Source: JAWVFK01 sp033856175 (lineage in GTDB: Bacteria; Actinomycetota; Thermoleophilia; Solirubrobacterales; 70-9). From it: a DNA stretch of 36,836 nt. Under the pieces are notes generated by a model. It was given only the letters and a program-made list of their open reading frames with translations. It ran no database searches and was not told where the DNA came from. Both the position numbers and the translations under genes were made by a program. This document shows positions 8,980-17,610 of the stretch, piece after piece. Where the stretch lies: the NCBI GenBank assembly GCA_033856175.1, contig JAWVFK010000035.1, forward strand, positions 1 through 36,836, given 5' to 3'. How positions within the stretch are numbered: the stretch's first letter is position 1; each line of letters opens with the position of its first letter.

Positions 8980-10239
8980 CTAGGGACGGGGCGCTTCTAG
9001 CGAGGCGGCGAAGCGGGCACGGCCGCCGCTGACCCGGTAGCCCGACATCGCCCTCAGGCTGGTGTCGCCGAACTCGTCAAGCGAGTAGGTGCCGAGGATC
9101 GAGCGACGGTCCTGCGTCGCCAGCAGCGCATCGATCACCTTGGTCCGGTCGTCGCCACTGCCGCCGGCGCGGCGGATCGCATCCAGCAGCAGCGCCATCG
9201 ACTCGTAGCCGTAGGCCGCCTCTGCCAGAGGCGCGCTGCCGAAGCGCTGCCGGTAGCGGGCGGCGAAGCGCTGGCCGGCGGCGGGCAGGTGGGCAGCGTC
9301 CAGAAACGGCGAGGTCAGGTAGGGCTCCATGTGCTGGCCGCGAAAGCTCACCAGCAGGCCAGGGTCGAGAAGGGCGTCGGAGCCAAAGACGAGCGCTCCC
9401 GGATCCAGGCCCGACAGCTCCTCGAGCGGCGCCAGAGCCCGCAGGGCGGTGCCGCCGAAGTAGACGGCGTCTGGCCTGGCGCCAACGGCCTTGCGAATGC
9501 GGGCGGTGAGCGCCGATCCTCGCGCACCGGCAAGGCTCTGCTCGGCGACGACGTCAAGCCCGAGACGCCTGGCTTCATCGGCGAACGCCGTCGCGACCTC
9601 GTTGCCGAAGGGCTCGCCGCTGGAGAGGACCGCGACCTTGCGGGCGCCGAGCCGCTTGGCCCAGAGCGCAGCGGCGCCGGCTTGCACATCATCGGCGGGG
9701 ACGACGCGGGCGAAGCTAGGGCGACCGCTTGGCTGGAGCCTGGCGGGCTCGAGCCCGTTTGCCGAGCGGGTCAGATCGACTGCCGAAGAGGCTGGCGAGA
9801 CCTGCGCCATCTCCGCCTGATTGGTGATCGGCAACGAGACGCGGGTGGCGCCGGAGTCGAGGTCGCCGATGTAGCCGATCGCGGTCACGTCCTGGGAGGC
9901 GCGGCGAGCGTCGTCGGCGGCGACGGACTGGCTCCAGCGCGGCGGTGCTCCTGGTGTCGCCGCGGTGTCATCGAGGTAGACGGCCTCGACGCGGCGCCCC
10001 GCCACCTGTCCACCGGCGTCCGCCAGCGCCAGCTTGATCCCGTTCTCGATCGCCTGGCCGCGCTTCGCGGCAGGGCCGTGGAGGGGAAGACCGACGTAGA
10101 CGGTGAGGGTCGAGCCGACGACCTTGCTCGACCCGGTTCCGGCGCTGCAACCGCCGCCGGAGATGATGAGCCCAACCGCCAGCGTCAGCCCGAGGGCGGC
10201 GCGGCGGTTGACATGAGCGAACGGAGGACGGCGCGGCAT
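8980..10239 (-). CDS. LivJ-like substrate-binding lipoprotein (periplasmic binding protein type I)
   Basis: The 419-aa protein has a lipoprotein signal: basic start, hydrophobic segment 15-27 and lipobox ISGGGC with the acylated cysteine at 31. The mature part looks like the branched-chain amino acid binding fold: LTVYVGLPLHG, then GQAIENGIKLALADAGG, a DDTAATP segment, QAEMAQVSPASS, and a KVAVLSSGEPFGNEVATAF second lobe. In LivJ-type ABC systems it would deliver a ligand to a permease, but no permease or ATPase gene is in the window. Ligand is unknown. It starts at ATG 10239 without a Shine-Dalgarno but with a -10 box 8 nt upstream, and is divergent from pfkA. Confidence 0.88.
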   Translation of the reverse strand: MPRRPPFAHVNRRAALGLTLAVGLIISGGGCSAGTGSSKVVGSTLTVYVGLPLHGPAAKRGQAIENGIKLALADAGGQVAGRRVEAVYLDDTAATPGAPPRWSQSVAADDARRASQDVTAIGYIGDLDSGATRVSLPITNQAEMAQVSPASSAVDLTRSANGLEPARLQPSGRPSFARVVPADDVQAGAAALWAKRLGARKVAVLSSGEPFGNEVATAFADEARRLGLDVVAEQSLAGARGSALTARIRKAVGARPDAVYFGGTALRALAPLEELSGLDPGALVFGSDALLDPGLLVSFRGQHMEPYLTSPFLDAAHLPAAGQRFAARYRQRFGSAPLAEAAYGYESMALLLDAIRRAGGSGDDRTKVIDALLATQDRRSILGTYSLDEFGDTSLRAMSGYRVSGGRARFAASLEAPRP

Positions 10240-10247
10240 CGGCGGCG

Positions 10248-10257
10248 ATTGTATGTT
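10248..10257. promoter_or_regulatory. Overlapping divergent -10 boxes (lipoprotein gene and pfkA)
   Basis: The 10-bp ATTGTATGTT reads TACAAT on the minus strand (10248-10253, 8 nt before the lipoprotein ATG) and TATGTT on the plus strand (10252-10257, about 48 nt before pfkA). The two boxes share two bases, so the divergent transcripts would compete for RNA polymerase. No -35 is clear on either side. Confidence 0.35.
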
Positions 10258-10304
10258 CGTCGCATGAGCCGCCCATCGACCGCGCCAGCCATGGAGATCC
10301 TGCG

Positions 10305-11339
10305 ATGAGGATCGGCGTGCTCACGGCCGGCGGCGACTGTCCCGGCCTCAACGCCGTCATTCGCGCCGTGGCGCGCTCGGCGATCGACGGCGGCGACGAG
10401 ACAGTCGGCATCCTGCGCGGCTACCGCGGCCTCGCCGAGCGCGAATACCTGCCACTCGACATGCGAACCGTCTCGGGGATCCTCCACCTCGGCGGCACGA
10501 TCCTCTGGACCTCCAGCTACGACCCCTTCCGCGAGGACACCGTCGAGCAGGTCAAGCAGGCGGTCGAGGAAGACGGCCTGGGGGCGGTCGTCGCGATCGG
10601 CGGCGAGCACACGATGATGATCACCCGCCGCCTCTGGGAGGAAGCCGGTGTCCCGGTGATCGGGGTGCCGAAGACGATCGACAACGACGTCGCCGGGACC
10701 GACCACACCTTCGGCTTCGACACGGCGGTCCAGGTGGCGACCGATGCGATCGACCGGCTGCATACGACCGCGCAGTCGCATGACCGGGTGATGGTCGTCG
10801 AGGTGATGGGCCGCAACACCGGCTGGATCGCCGTCTGCGCCGGGATCGCCGGCGGCGCCGACGGCATCGTCATCCCCGAGATCGGCACGACGGTCGAGGA
10901 GCTCGCCAACGGCATCCTCAGACGCCACGACCGCGGCAAGGACTTCTCGATCATCGTCGTCGCCGAGGGCGCCCAGCTCTGCTTCGCCAACGGCGAGAGC
11001 CGTCAGATCCTCGCCTCGCAGGAGACCGACACCTACGGCTATCCGCGACTCGGCGGAATCGGCGTGGCGCTGGGCAAGGAGCTCGAGGACCGCACCGGCT
11101 ACGAGACCCGCGTCACGGTGCTCGGCCATGTCCAGCGCGGCGGCACGCCGACGGCGACAGACCGCCTGCTGGCGACCCGCTACGGCGCCGCCGCCTACGG
11201 CATGGCGAAGGAGGGACAGTTCGGCCAGATGGCCGCGGTGCGCGGGTCCCAGGTCGTGCCGATCCCGCTGTCGGAGGTGACCGGGGTCAAGGAGGTCGAC
11301 CTCTCGCTGCTGGAGATCGCCAAGCGCTTCTTTACCTAG
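10305..11339 (+). CDS. pfkA: 6-phosphofructokinase, group III (phosphoryl donor unclear)
   Basis: The 344-aa enzyme phosphorylates fructose 6-phosphate in glycolysis. It has GVLTAGGDCPGLNAVIR at the N-terminus, TIDND with the catalytic aspartate at 126, MGRNTGW at 168-174 and GHVQRGG near 277. The donor-site residues are unusual: ATP enzymes carry GGDG and GTIDND, pyrophosphate enzymes GGDD and KTIDND, and actinobacterial group III enzymes GGEG or GGED. Here the sequence is GGEHT (99-103) with PKTIDND (122-128), so a histidine occupies the ATP/PPi discriminating position. The ATG at 10305 has GGAG at 10293-10296, 8 nt upstream. It is monocistronic and convergent with the small gene at 11356. 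Confidence 0.92.
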   Translation: MRIGVLTAGGDCPGLNAVIRAVARSAIDGGDETVGILRGYRGLAEREYLPLDMRTVSGILHLGGTILWTSSYDPFREDTVEQVKQAVEEDGLGAVVAIGGEHTMMITRRLWEEAGVPVIGVPKTIDNDVAGTDHTFGFDTAVQVATDAIDRLHTTAQSHDRVMVVEVMGRNTGWIAVCAGIAGGADGIVIPEIGTTVEELANGILRRHDRGKDFSIIVVAEGAQLCFANGESRQILASQETDTYGYPRLGGIGVALGKELEDRTGYETRVTVLGHVQRGGTPTATDRLLATRYGAAAYGMAKEGQFGQMAAVRGSQVVPIPLSEVTGVKEVDLSLLEIAKRFFT

Positions 11340-11355
11340 CCGCGTTCGCCGGGCG

Positions 11356-11517
11356 CTACGGGCGCAGACGGTCGAGCAGCGGCTGGGCGACGCGCAGGCA
11401 GGCGCCGACGAAGAGCAGCGCGAGGAAGATCAGGCCGGCGATCGGGCCTCCCTGGCCGAAGGCATAGGAGATGACCGCGAGGGCGGCGCCGATGGCGGTG
11501 AAGACGACGAGCTGCAC
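11356..11517 (-). CDS. Small two-helix membrane protein of unknown function (53 aa)
   Basis: A GTG start at 11517 opens a 53-codon frame ending in TAG. The product is two hydrophobic stretches, about residues 2-18 (LVVFTAIGAALAVISYA) and 25-43 (IAGLIFLALLFVGACLRVA), joined by a short GQGGP turn and closed by a basic LLDRLRP tail. This pattern is what a small integral membrane hairpin looks like; other frames here are arginine-rich and implausible. It follows trpA by 40 bp on the same strand, with TAGATT placed 6 nt before the GTG, so it may have its own leaderless transcript. The family is not recognised. Confidence 0.65.
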   Translation of the reverse strand: MQLVVFTAIGAALAVISYAFGQGGPIAGLIFLALLFVGACLRVAQPLLDRLRP

Positions 11518-11523
11518 GGCGCA

Positions 11524-11529
11524 AATCTA
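11524..11529 (-). promoter_or_regulatory. -10 box before the 53-aa membrane protein
   Basis: TAGATT on the minus strand ends exactly 6 nt before the GTG at 11517, the same spacing as at polA, htrA, trpF, hisIE and hrcA. It lies just after the trpA stop codon. Confidence 0.4.
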
Positions 11530-11557
11530 CATCAGCGCCTGGCGATCAGCCGCCGAG

Positions 11558-12373
11558 CTAGGCGGCGAGGGCGGCCCGCGTCTCGCGCAGGAACTCGGCA
11601 ACGGCCTCGGCGGCCTGGCCTTCGCCAGCCTCGCCGGCGATGCGGACGAGCCGGCTGCCGATGATGACCCCGTCGGCGATCCTGCCGACGATCGCCGCCT
11701 GGTCGGCCGTGCCGATGCCAAAACCGACTGCGGCCGGCACGCCGGCCTCCTCGCGCACCGCCTCGACCAGCTCGCGCAGCTGGGGGGCCAGCTCGCCCCG
11801 CTCCCCAGTCACGCCGGTGTCGGAGACGACGTAGACGAAGCCGCTCGCCTGCTCGCAGATCTGGCGGCGGCGCGCCGGGGCGGTTGTCGGCGCCACCAGC
11901 GGGACCATCGCCAGGCCGCGCGCGGCGAGCTCCTGACGGACGTCGCGGCCCTCGCCGAGCGGCATGTCGGGGACGATCGCGCCGGCCGCACCGGCGTCCG
12001 CTAGCAGCCCGGCAAAGCGCACGGCGCCCGTCGTCAGGACCATGTTCGAGTAACACATCGGGATCGCCGGGACGCGGTCGCCGATCGCCGCGCAGATCTC
12101 CAGGGCGGTGTCGAGGGTGGCGCCGGCCGCCAGCGCCTGGGTGCCGGCAGCGTGGATCACCGGGCCGTCGGCGAGGGGATCCGAGAAGGGAACGCCGACC
12201 TCGACGAGGTCGGCCCCGGCCTCGACGTAAGCCTGGGCGATCTCCAGCGAGGCCTCGATCGAGGGGTAGCCGGCCATCAGGTACGGCATCAGCGCCGCGC
12301 GGCTCTGCCCGCGCGCGGCGTCGAAGGCAGCGCCGATTCGCTCGGCGCCGACGGTGGCGACGGCGTCAGCCAT
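11558..12373 (-). CDS. trpA: Tryptophan synthase alpha chain
   Basis: The 271-aa TIM barrel cleaves indole-3-glycerol phosphate to indole and glyceraldehyde 3-phosphate and passes indole to TrpB. The catalytic glutamate and aspartate are in DLVEVGVPFSDPLADG (E58, D69). The phosphate-binding loops are seen as GVGFGIG-like AVGFGIGT and DGVIIGSRLV. The ATG overlaps the trpB stop by 8 nt, which suggests coupled translation in equal amounts for the alpha-beta complex. Length is normal for the family. Confidence 0.96.
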   Translation of the reverse strand: MADAVATVGAERIGAAFDAARGQSRAALMPYLMAGYPSIEASLEIAQAYVEAGADLVEVGVPFSDPLADGPVIHAAGTQALAAGATLDTALEICAAIGDRVPAIPMCYSNMVLTTGAVRFAGLLADAGAAGAIVPDMPLGEGRDVRQELAARGLAMVPLVAPTTAPARRRQICEQASGFVYVVSDTGVTGERGELAPQLRELVEAVREEAGVPAAVGFGIGTADQAAIVGRIADGVIIGSRLVRIAGEAGEGQAAEAVAEFLRETRAALAA

Positions 12374-13622
12374 CGCTGGCTCCGCCGGCGTCGCGGTCAG
12401 CCTGTTCGAGGGCGGCGATCACCTCGGCGAGGTCCTTGTCGCCACGGCCGCTGAGGGTGAGGACGTCGTATCCACCTGCGGCCGCCGCCTCCTCCGCTCC
12501 GCGTCCGGGGGTGGGCGGGTTCGCCAATAGCCAGGCGATCGCGTGGCTCGGCTCGAGCGCGGGCACGATGCCCTCCAGACGAGCAAGCTCGCGGAAGGCC
12601 CGCAGCGCGTCGACGTCGGTCACCGCCTCGTAGCGGGCGCGGCCGGAGTCGCGCAGCTGGGCATGCTCGGGGCCGACGCCCGGATAGTCGAGCCCAGCGG
12701 AGACCGAGTGGGCCTCGAGGATCTGCCCGGCCTCGTCGGCGAGGATCGAGGACAGCGAGCCGTGGAGGACGCCGGTGCGGCCAGCGCCGAGCGAAGCGCC
12801 GTGGCGGTCGGTGTCGAGCCCCTCCCCCGCCGCCTCGACGCCGATCAGCTCGACATCGTCGTCACCGAGGAAGGCCGTGAAGGTGCCGATGGCGTTGGAG
12901 CCGCCGCCGACGCAGGCGATCACACGCTGCGGCAGCGAGCCCTCGGCGGCGAGGGCCTGCTCGCGAGCCTCGTCGCCGATCACCCGCTGGAGGTCACGGA
13001 CGAGCACCGGGTAGGGCGCTGGCCCGACGACCGAGCCGATGATGTAGTGGGTCGTCTCGACGTTGGCGACCCAGTCGCGGATCGCGGCGCTGACCGCCTC
13101 CTTGAGCGTCCGGGCGCCGGCCCCGACCTCGGAAACCTCGGCGCCGAGCAGGTTCATCCGCTCGACGTTGGGCCGCTGGCGGCGCATGTCCTCGGTGCCC
13201 ATGTAGACGACGCAGTCGAGGCCGAAGAGAGCGCAGGCGGTCGCCGTCGCGACGCCATGCTGGCCGGCACCGGTCTCGGCGATGATCCGCCGCTTGCCCA
13301 TCCGCTTGGCGAGCAGCGCCTGGCCGATCGCGTTGTTGATCTTGTGGGCGCCGGTGTGGGCGAGGTCCTCGCGCTTGAGGTAGACGGTGCGGCCGGCCCG
13401 CTCGGAGAGGCGCTCGGCCCGGTAGAGCGGCGTCGGCCGGCCGACGTAGTCGCGCAGCAGCGTTGCCAGCTCGTCCTGAAAGCCAGGGTCGCTGCGAGCC
13501 TCGGACCAGGCGGCGGTCAGCTCGTCGAGGGCGGCGATCAGCGTCTCGGGGACGTAGCGGCCGCCGTAAGGGCCGAAGCGCTCCTCGACCGCAGCGGCGG
13601 CTGCGTCTGCGGGCGCGCTCAC
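12366..13622 (-). CDS. trpB: Tryptophan synthase beta chain
   Basis: The 418-aa PLP enzyme condenses indole with serine. The PLP lysine is K94 in HTGAHKINN, the phosphate of PLP is held by CVGGGSNAIG, and GRYVPETLI near the N-terminus and LSGRGDKDL near the C-terminus are family hallmarks. It is the standard TrpB1 type, not TrpB2. The start is GTG at 13622, overlapping the TGA of trpF as GTGA, and its end overlaps trpA. Confidence 0.97.
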   Translation of the reverse strand: MSAPADAAAAAVEERFGPYGGRYVPETLIAALDELTAAWSEARSDPGFQDELATLLRDYVGRPTPLYRAERLSERAGRTVYLKREDLAHTGAHKINNAIGQALLAKRMGKRRIIAETGAGQHGVATATACALFGLDCVVYMGTEDMRRQRPNVERMNLLGAEVSEVGAGARTLKEAVSAAIRDWVANVETTHYIIGSVVGPAPYPVLVRDLQRVIGDEAREQALAAEGSLPQRVIACVGGGSNAIGTFTAFLGDDDVELIGVEAAGEGLDTDRHGASLGAGRTGVLHGSLSSILADEAGQILEAHSVSAGLDYPGVGPEHAQLRDSGRARYEAVTDVDALRAFRELARLEGIVPALEPSHAIAWLLANPPTPGRGAEEAAAAGGYDVLTLSGRGDKDLAEVIAALEQADRDAGGASDG

Positions 13623-14245
13623 GCCGGTACCTTCAGCGCGGCGAAGAGCTCTTCGAGCAGGACGGGATCCTTGATCCCCGGCTCGGATTCGACGCCGCTG
13701 GCAACGTCGATCGCGTAGGCGCGAACGGTCGCCATCGCTTCGGCGACGTTGTCCGGCCGCAAGCCGCCGGCGAGAATCATCGGCACCGACGACCGCCGCC
13801 GAGCGACGAGGCCCCAGTCGAAACGCTCACCGGTACCCCCCGGCTCGCCGGGGCGGTGGGCGTCGAAGAGGTGGTAGTCGGTTCGAAAGACCTCGGCGGC
13901 CTGGACGTCGCCCGAGTCGCGCACGCGAATGGCCTTGATCACCTTGCAGCCGGTACGCCGTGCCGCCTCCTCGCAGAACTCGGGCCCTTCCTCGCCGTGC
14001 AGCTGCAGCATCGACAGGCTGGCGTTGTCAGCCGCGAACGTCACCTCGTCGAGCGTCGCGTTGACGAAAACACCGACGACCTCACACTGCCGCTTCAGCG
14101 CCGCCCCGATCTCGGCGGCGACATCGGGCGTGACGAAGCGCTTGCTCGCAGGCGAGTGGTTGAGCCCTATGGCCCAAGCGCCGTGCTCAACCGCGGCCTC
14201 GCCGTCGGCCAGGCGCGTGACTCCACAGATCTTGACTCGGGCCAT
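13619..14245 (-). CDS. trpF: Phosphoribosylanthranilate isomerase
   Basis: The 208-aa barrel performs the Amadori rearrangement of phosphoribosylanthranilate. The general base is C7 in KICGVT and the general acid D128 in HLFDAHRPGEPGGTG; LAGGLRPDNV and AIDVASGVE near the C-terminus bind phosphate. It is the first gene of the trpF-trpB-trpA unit. TACCCT stands 6 nt before its ATG, and there is no Shine-Dalgarno, so the unit seems to have its own leaderless promoter rather than depending on hisIE-trpEGDC. Confidence 0.96.
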   Translation of the reverse strand: MARVKICGVTRLADGEAAVEHGAWAIGLNHSPASKRFVTPDVAAEIGAALKRQCEVVGVFVNATLDEVTFAADNASLSMLQLHGEEGPEFCEEAARRTGCKVIKAIRVRDSGDVQAAEVFRTDYHLFDAHRPGEPGGTGERFDWGLVARRRSSVPMILAGGLRPDNVAEAMATVRAYAIDVASGVESEPGIKDPVLLEELFAALKVPA

Positions 14246-14251
14246 GGGTCA

Positions 14252-14257
14252 AGGGTA
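14252..14257 (-). promoter_or_regulatory. -10 box for a leaderless trpFBA transcript
   Basis: TACCCT (TANNNT) on the minus strand ends exactly 6 nt before the trpF ATG. It sits in the 75-bp gap between trpF and the last propeller gene. No -35 or attenuator hairpin with a leader peptide is visible. Confidence 0.45.
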
Positions 14258-14320
14258 GTGGGGGCGCGCCGCGCGGTTGAAGGGATCTGGCCAGCGTGAA
14301 GTGTGCGCAGTTCGAGCTAC

Positions 14321-15973
14321 TCAGCTGGTCGAGACAAGACGCAGGCGCGAGGCTGTCGCGTCATATACGTCGTAGTCCTGATCGCGATCCGCGGAGACCA
14401 ACGTGCCCAGCGTGCGGAAGAAGACGTGCGACGCGTTGGCGGTGGCTGCCTGGAAGACCGCAGGGTGGCCGCCGTCTGAGCCTCGTGACACGAGCGAGAT
14501 CTTGCCGCCGGTGTTGCCGTAGAGATCCCAGCCCCTGTCGTGGTCGTTTCGCGTCATCGGATCTCGGCTGACGAAGATGACCCGCTTGCCGTCTTCTGAG
14601 ATAGCCCGCAGGTGTGCAGCGTGCCTGCCTCGGCTGGAATTGGTGATCAGGTTGGTCACTCCACCGGCGCAGTCGTACACGTCGACGGCACCGTCCCGGT
14701 CAGCGGGAACGAGCGCCTCGCGGGTTTCGAAGAGAACATGGCTGCCGTCGCGCGACGCCGCCCGGAAGACCGAGCCGAGCTCCGCGTTGCCACTGTCCTC
14801 CCCGGTCGAGAGCCTCGTCGTCGTCGCTCCTTCCCGTTGGTAGATGTCGAGTGCCTGATCGGAGTCCGGCTGCTCGGCGGCAGCGGGGGGAAGCGCTTCC
14901 CGGGTGCTGAACAGAACCCGGGAGCCGTCGGCAGAGGCACCATCGAACGACGCGTCATCGCTCGTTGCAGGGCTGCCGGCGGCTGAAATCAACCACGTGG
15001 CTCCGGCGCGATAGCCATAGACATCCGTGCAGCTGTCGTCGTCGGCCGGATCGAATGAGGCCTCGGTCGTGAAGAAGATCGTTCGGTCATCGGGAGTCGC
15101 ATCCGCGAAGTCGGCCGGACGGGGGAGCACCGCGGTTCTGCGTCCCCGAGCCACGTAGACAGTGGAAGACTGGCTGTAGACGACGACCCGCCCACCAGGG
15201 GAGAGCGCTTCCAGTCGCGGTGGCCTGTCGTCGTCAGGATCGGCCAGCCTGGAAACCAAGTGTGGGCGCCCCCCGCTGGCTGCGTAGATATCTGGAGCCG
15301 AGTCGCGATCGCCATGGATCAACCTGCCTTCTGTCGAGAAGAAGATCCGCGCAGCATTTGCGGAGGCGCCAAGAAACATCGGGGACTGATGACCGAGTCG
15401 ACGACCCCACCCCGAGAGCAATTTCGTGCGGGCGCCGGCGCGCCGGTAGAAGTCGAACACTCCGTCGTGATCTGTGGCAGCAATCTGCTCTGGTGTTTCA
15501 AAGAGTGCCCGGTGGGCGTCGCCGGACACGGCAAGGAGCTCAGCGTCAGCCTCGACCCGGGAGGCGCGTGGTCCTCGTGAGATCAAGCTCGTTCGGCCAT
15601 GGGACCGCCGGTAGACATCAAACGAGGAGTCGCGGTCAGCGGGGCTCAAGCGCTCCCGCGTGACAAAGAAGGACGCGCTGCCATCGGCCGAGTGGCCAGC
15701 CAGCCATGCATCTGTGTCGGGAGGTGGGACGTAATAACCGTTCGGCTTCTGAAGCTGAGGATTTGGAGGGGGCGGTGGTGGTGGAGGCGGCATCGATGGG
15801 CCGAATACCGGCGGCGGCATCGTTGGTGGGGGTCCGTCAGAGCGCGGGGCGCTCGCCGAGGCACAGGTTCTCTTTGCGACTGAAATGCCGCCCCCGATGG
15901 TTGCGGAAACGATCAACGCAAGCGCGGTAACAGCCGCGATTGCAGACCGTCTTCGCGTCTGGCGTCGCGGCAT
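14321..15973 (-). CDS. Secreted nine-unit TolB/PD40-like propeller protein, paralog 1
   Basis: The 550-aa protein has an arginine-rich start and signal helix (about 11-32), a cysteine at 37, and a proline-rich linker with nine consecutive prolines. Nine repeats of about 50-60 residues follow, each built as (V/I)-(F/L)-F-x-T, then a DxDxxxD(V/I)Y segment, then G-x-x-T-x-L-(I/V)-S. Unit 4 is degenerate (VVVYSQSS) and unit 5 carries DDDSCTDVY. A third cysteine is in unit 7. Similar repeats occur in TolB and PD40 beta-propellers; function is unknown. Its ATG overlaps the stop of paralog 2 by one base (TGATG). It is the last gene of the four and lies next to trpF. Confidence 0.85.
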   Translation of the reverse strand: MPRRQTRRRSAIAAVTALALIVSATIGGGISVAKRTCASASAPRSDGPPPTMPPPVFGPSMPPPPPPPPPNPQLQKPNGYYVPPPDTDAWLAGHSADGSASFFVTRERLSPADRDSSFDVYRRSHGRTSLISRGPRASRVEADAELLAVSGDAHRALFETPEQIAATDHDGVFDFYRRAGARTKLLSGWGRRLGHQSPMFLGASANAARIFFSTEGRLIHGDRDSAPDIYAASGGRPHLVSRLADPDDDRPPRLEALSPGGRVVVYSQSSTVYVARGRRTAVLPRPADFADATPDDRTIFFTTEASFDPADDDSCTDVYGYRAGATWLISAAGSPATSDDASFDGASADGSRVLFSTREALPPAAAEQPDSDQALDIYQREGATTTRLSTGEDSGNAELGSVFRAASRDGSHVLFETREALVPADRDGAVDVYDCAGGVTNLITNSSRGRHAAHLRAISEDGKRVIFVSRDPMTRNDHDRGWDLYGNTGGKISLVSRGSDGGHPAVFQAATANASHVFFRTLGTLVSADRDQDYDVYDATASRLRLVSTS

Positions 15974-17610
15974 CAGAGGGTGAGCCTGATCAGCCGGCGT
16001 GGAGTCGATTGCCAGGGCCAGCCCCCCTGGCGTCCCGAGGCAAGCCGCGTCCGGCCACGATGGTGCTCGAAGGCGTCCCTGAATGGATTGTGGTCGTGGC
16101 CGCTGAACGAGCTATTCGCCGCGAAACAAACCCGTCGACCGTCGGCAGAGCTGAGGAGCGGGAAGCCGTACGGATGAACCCCGAATTTCGCCCAGAATTG
16201 ATCGATCAGCACGCTCTGTTCGCCACGAGAGCCGGAGCTGGGTGTGGAGATCAGCTTTGTAGCGCCCCCGGCCCGCTGGTAGATGTCCAGCGCGCCGTCT
16301 CGATCGGCCGGCACCAGCCGTGCCGCCGTGACGAAGAATGCCCGGCGCCCGTCCGCCGACGAGCCGACGAGCCGCGCGCCGTGGCGGACGTTTCGCTGAT
16401 TTGGTCCCGTAGAGATCAGTCGCCGCGCGCCCCCGTAGTAGTCGTAGACGTCGCCGCTGCGATCGCGGTCGTTCGAGGCCAGCGGTTTGGCGGTCTCGAA
16501 AAAGGCGTGCCTGCCATCCGAGGACATTCCGTCAAGAAGCGGCAGGTAGGCGCGGCGGAAGCTGGCCACCAGCGCGGTCGTGCCAGCCTCCCTGACGTAC
16601 AGGTTCGTCGGGTTTCCGCCCGGACGAGACGGAGCTTCAGCTCCGGGCGCCAGCGCCTGCTGAGTGCTGAAGAAGATTCGCTTGCCATCCGCCGAGCTAC
16701 CCTCGAAACGCGCGCTGAACTTTCGCCTGCCGGAATTCACACCGGTCGAGACAAGCGTGTTCACGTCGTTCGTCCTCGCATAGACGTCTTGGCAGGTGTC
16801 CCTATCTGCAGGATCGAGTTGTTGTCGCGTCGTGAAGACGACGGTCCGACCATCTGCTGAGGCGACATCGAAGGTCGCGTCGCGGGCAATCGTCCTCGTG
16901 CGTCCGAGGTGGTGCTCCTCGAGCCGCCTCCCGTGCTCAAACCGGTTGCTTCCAAGGAAGACACGACGACCGTCCTCCGATGCACCAGCGTAGTCGCCAT
17001 GGCCCCGAATACGTCGTACCTGACCGCCCACGGACTCGAGAACCCCCAGGCCGGCAGCGCTGAAGAACACGCGCCGCCCGTCTGCGGAGATCCCATCGAA
17101 CTCGACCCATCTCGACCCCCGGGGTCGTTTCGAGAGAAGAATGGTTTGCCCACCCCTCCGCTCGTATACGTCCGTCTCCGCGTCCCCATCGGAGGGCACC
17201 AGCGCGTCCGCCGTCTCGAAGAAGACCCGACCGCCGCCGCTCGAAACGCCGTCGAAGCTCGCGTCTTCGCCGGCATCGTCTTCTAGCGGCCCCGTGGAGA
17301 CGAGTCTCGTTTCGCCCCCGCGGCGCTCATACACGTCGATGTTGTTGTCTCGGTCACCCTCGACCAGTTGGCGATTCGTTTCCATGAAGATGCTGTGCCC
17401 TGACTTCGATATCCCAGCGAGGGCAACATTCGGCGGGGGCGGGGCGAACGCAGGGGGTGCCGGCGGGATCACCCCGCCGAGGAAATACGGAGGGCATGGC
17501 TTCGAGCCGGAGCTCGCGCTCACCAGCGAGCCGGTAGCTGCACCAAGCGTCATCAGCAGGACGAGCAGCGTTCCCAGCCCGCGCAGGCGTCCTGACTTCC
17601 GTCGAATCAC
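15973..17610 (-). CDS. Secreted nine-unit TolB/PD40-like propeller protein, paralog 2
   Basis: The 545-aa protein starts with GTG at 17610 inside a GTGA overlap with paralog 3. A signal helix (about 10-30) is followed by GSKPCPPYF and a proline-rich linker. Nine units of the same type follow: unit 3 (VFFSAAGL) and unit 4 (VFLGSNRFEHG) lack the DxDxxxDVY segment, and unit 5 has DRDTCQDVYARTND. A third cysteine is in unit 9. The final stretch GRTRLASGRQGG differs from the other paralogs. The acidic DxD...D turns may bind calcium, which is an inference from their spacing. Confidence 0.85.
   Translation of the reverse strand: MIRRKSGRLRGLGTLLVLLMTLGAATGSLVSASSGSKPCPPYFLGGVIPPAPPAFAPPPPNVALAGISKSGHSIFMETNRQLVEGDRDNNIDVYERRGGETRLVSTGPLEDDAGEDASFDGVSSGGGRVFFETADALVPSDGDAETDVYERRGGQTILLSKRPRGSRWVEFDGISADGRRVFFSAAGLGVLESVGGQVRRIRGHGDYAGASEDGRRVFLGSNRFEHGRRLEEHHLGRTRTIARDATFDVASADGRTVVFTTRQQLDPADRDTCQDVYARTNDVNTLVSTGVNSGRRKFSARFEGSSADGKRIFFSTQQALAPGAEAPSRPGGNPTNLYVREAGTTALVASFRRAYLPLLDGMSSDGRHAFFETAKPLASNDRDRSGDVYDYYGGARRLISTGPNQRNVRHGARLVGSSADGRRAFFVTAARLVPADRDGALDIYQRAGGATKLISTPSSGSRGEQSVLIDQFWAKFGVHPYGFPLLSSADGRRVCFAANSSFSGHDHNPFRDAFEHHRGRTRLASGRQGGWPWQSTPRRLIRLTL

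Noticed and set aside
11336..11524. 62-codon arginine-rich minus-strand frame after trpA
   Set aside because: It is almost all Arg, Pro and Ala, whereas the overlapping frame at 11356-11517 gives a sensible membrane protein.
12543..13718. 391-codon plus-strand frame opposite trpB
   Set aside because: It mirrors trpB and has no recognisable domain; the same applies to the plus-strand frames opposite trpE, trpD, phoH and dnaJ.
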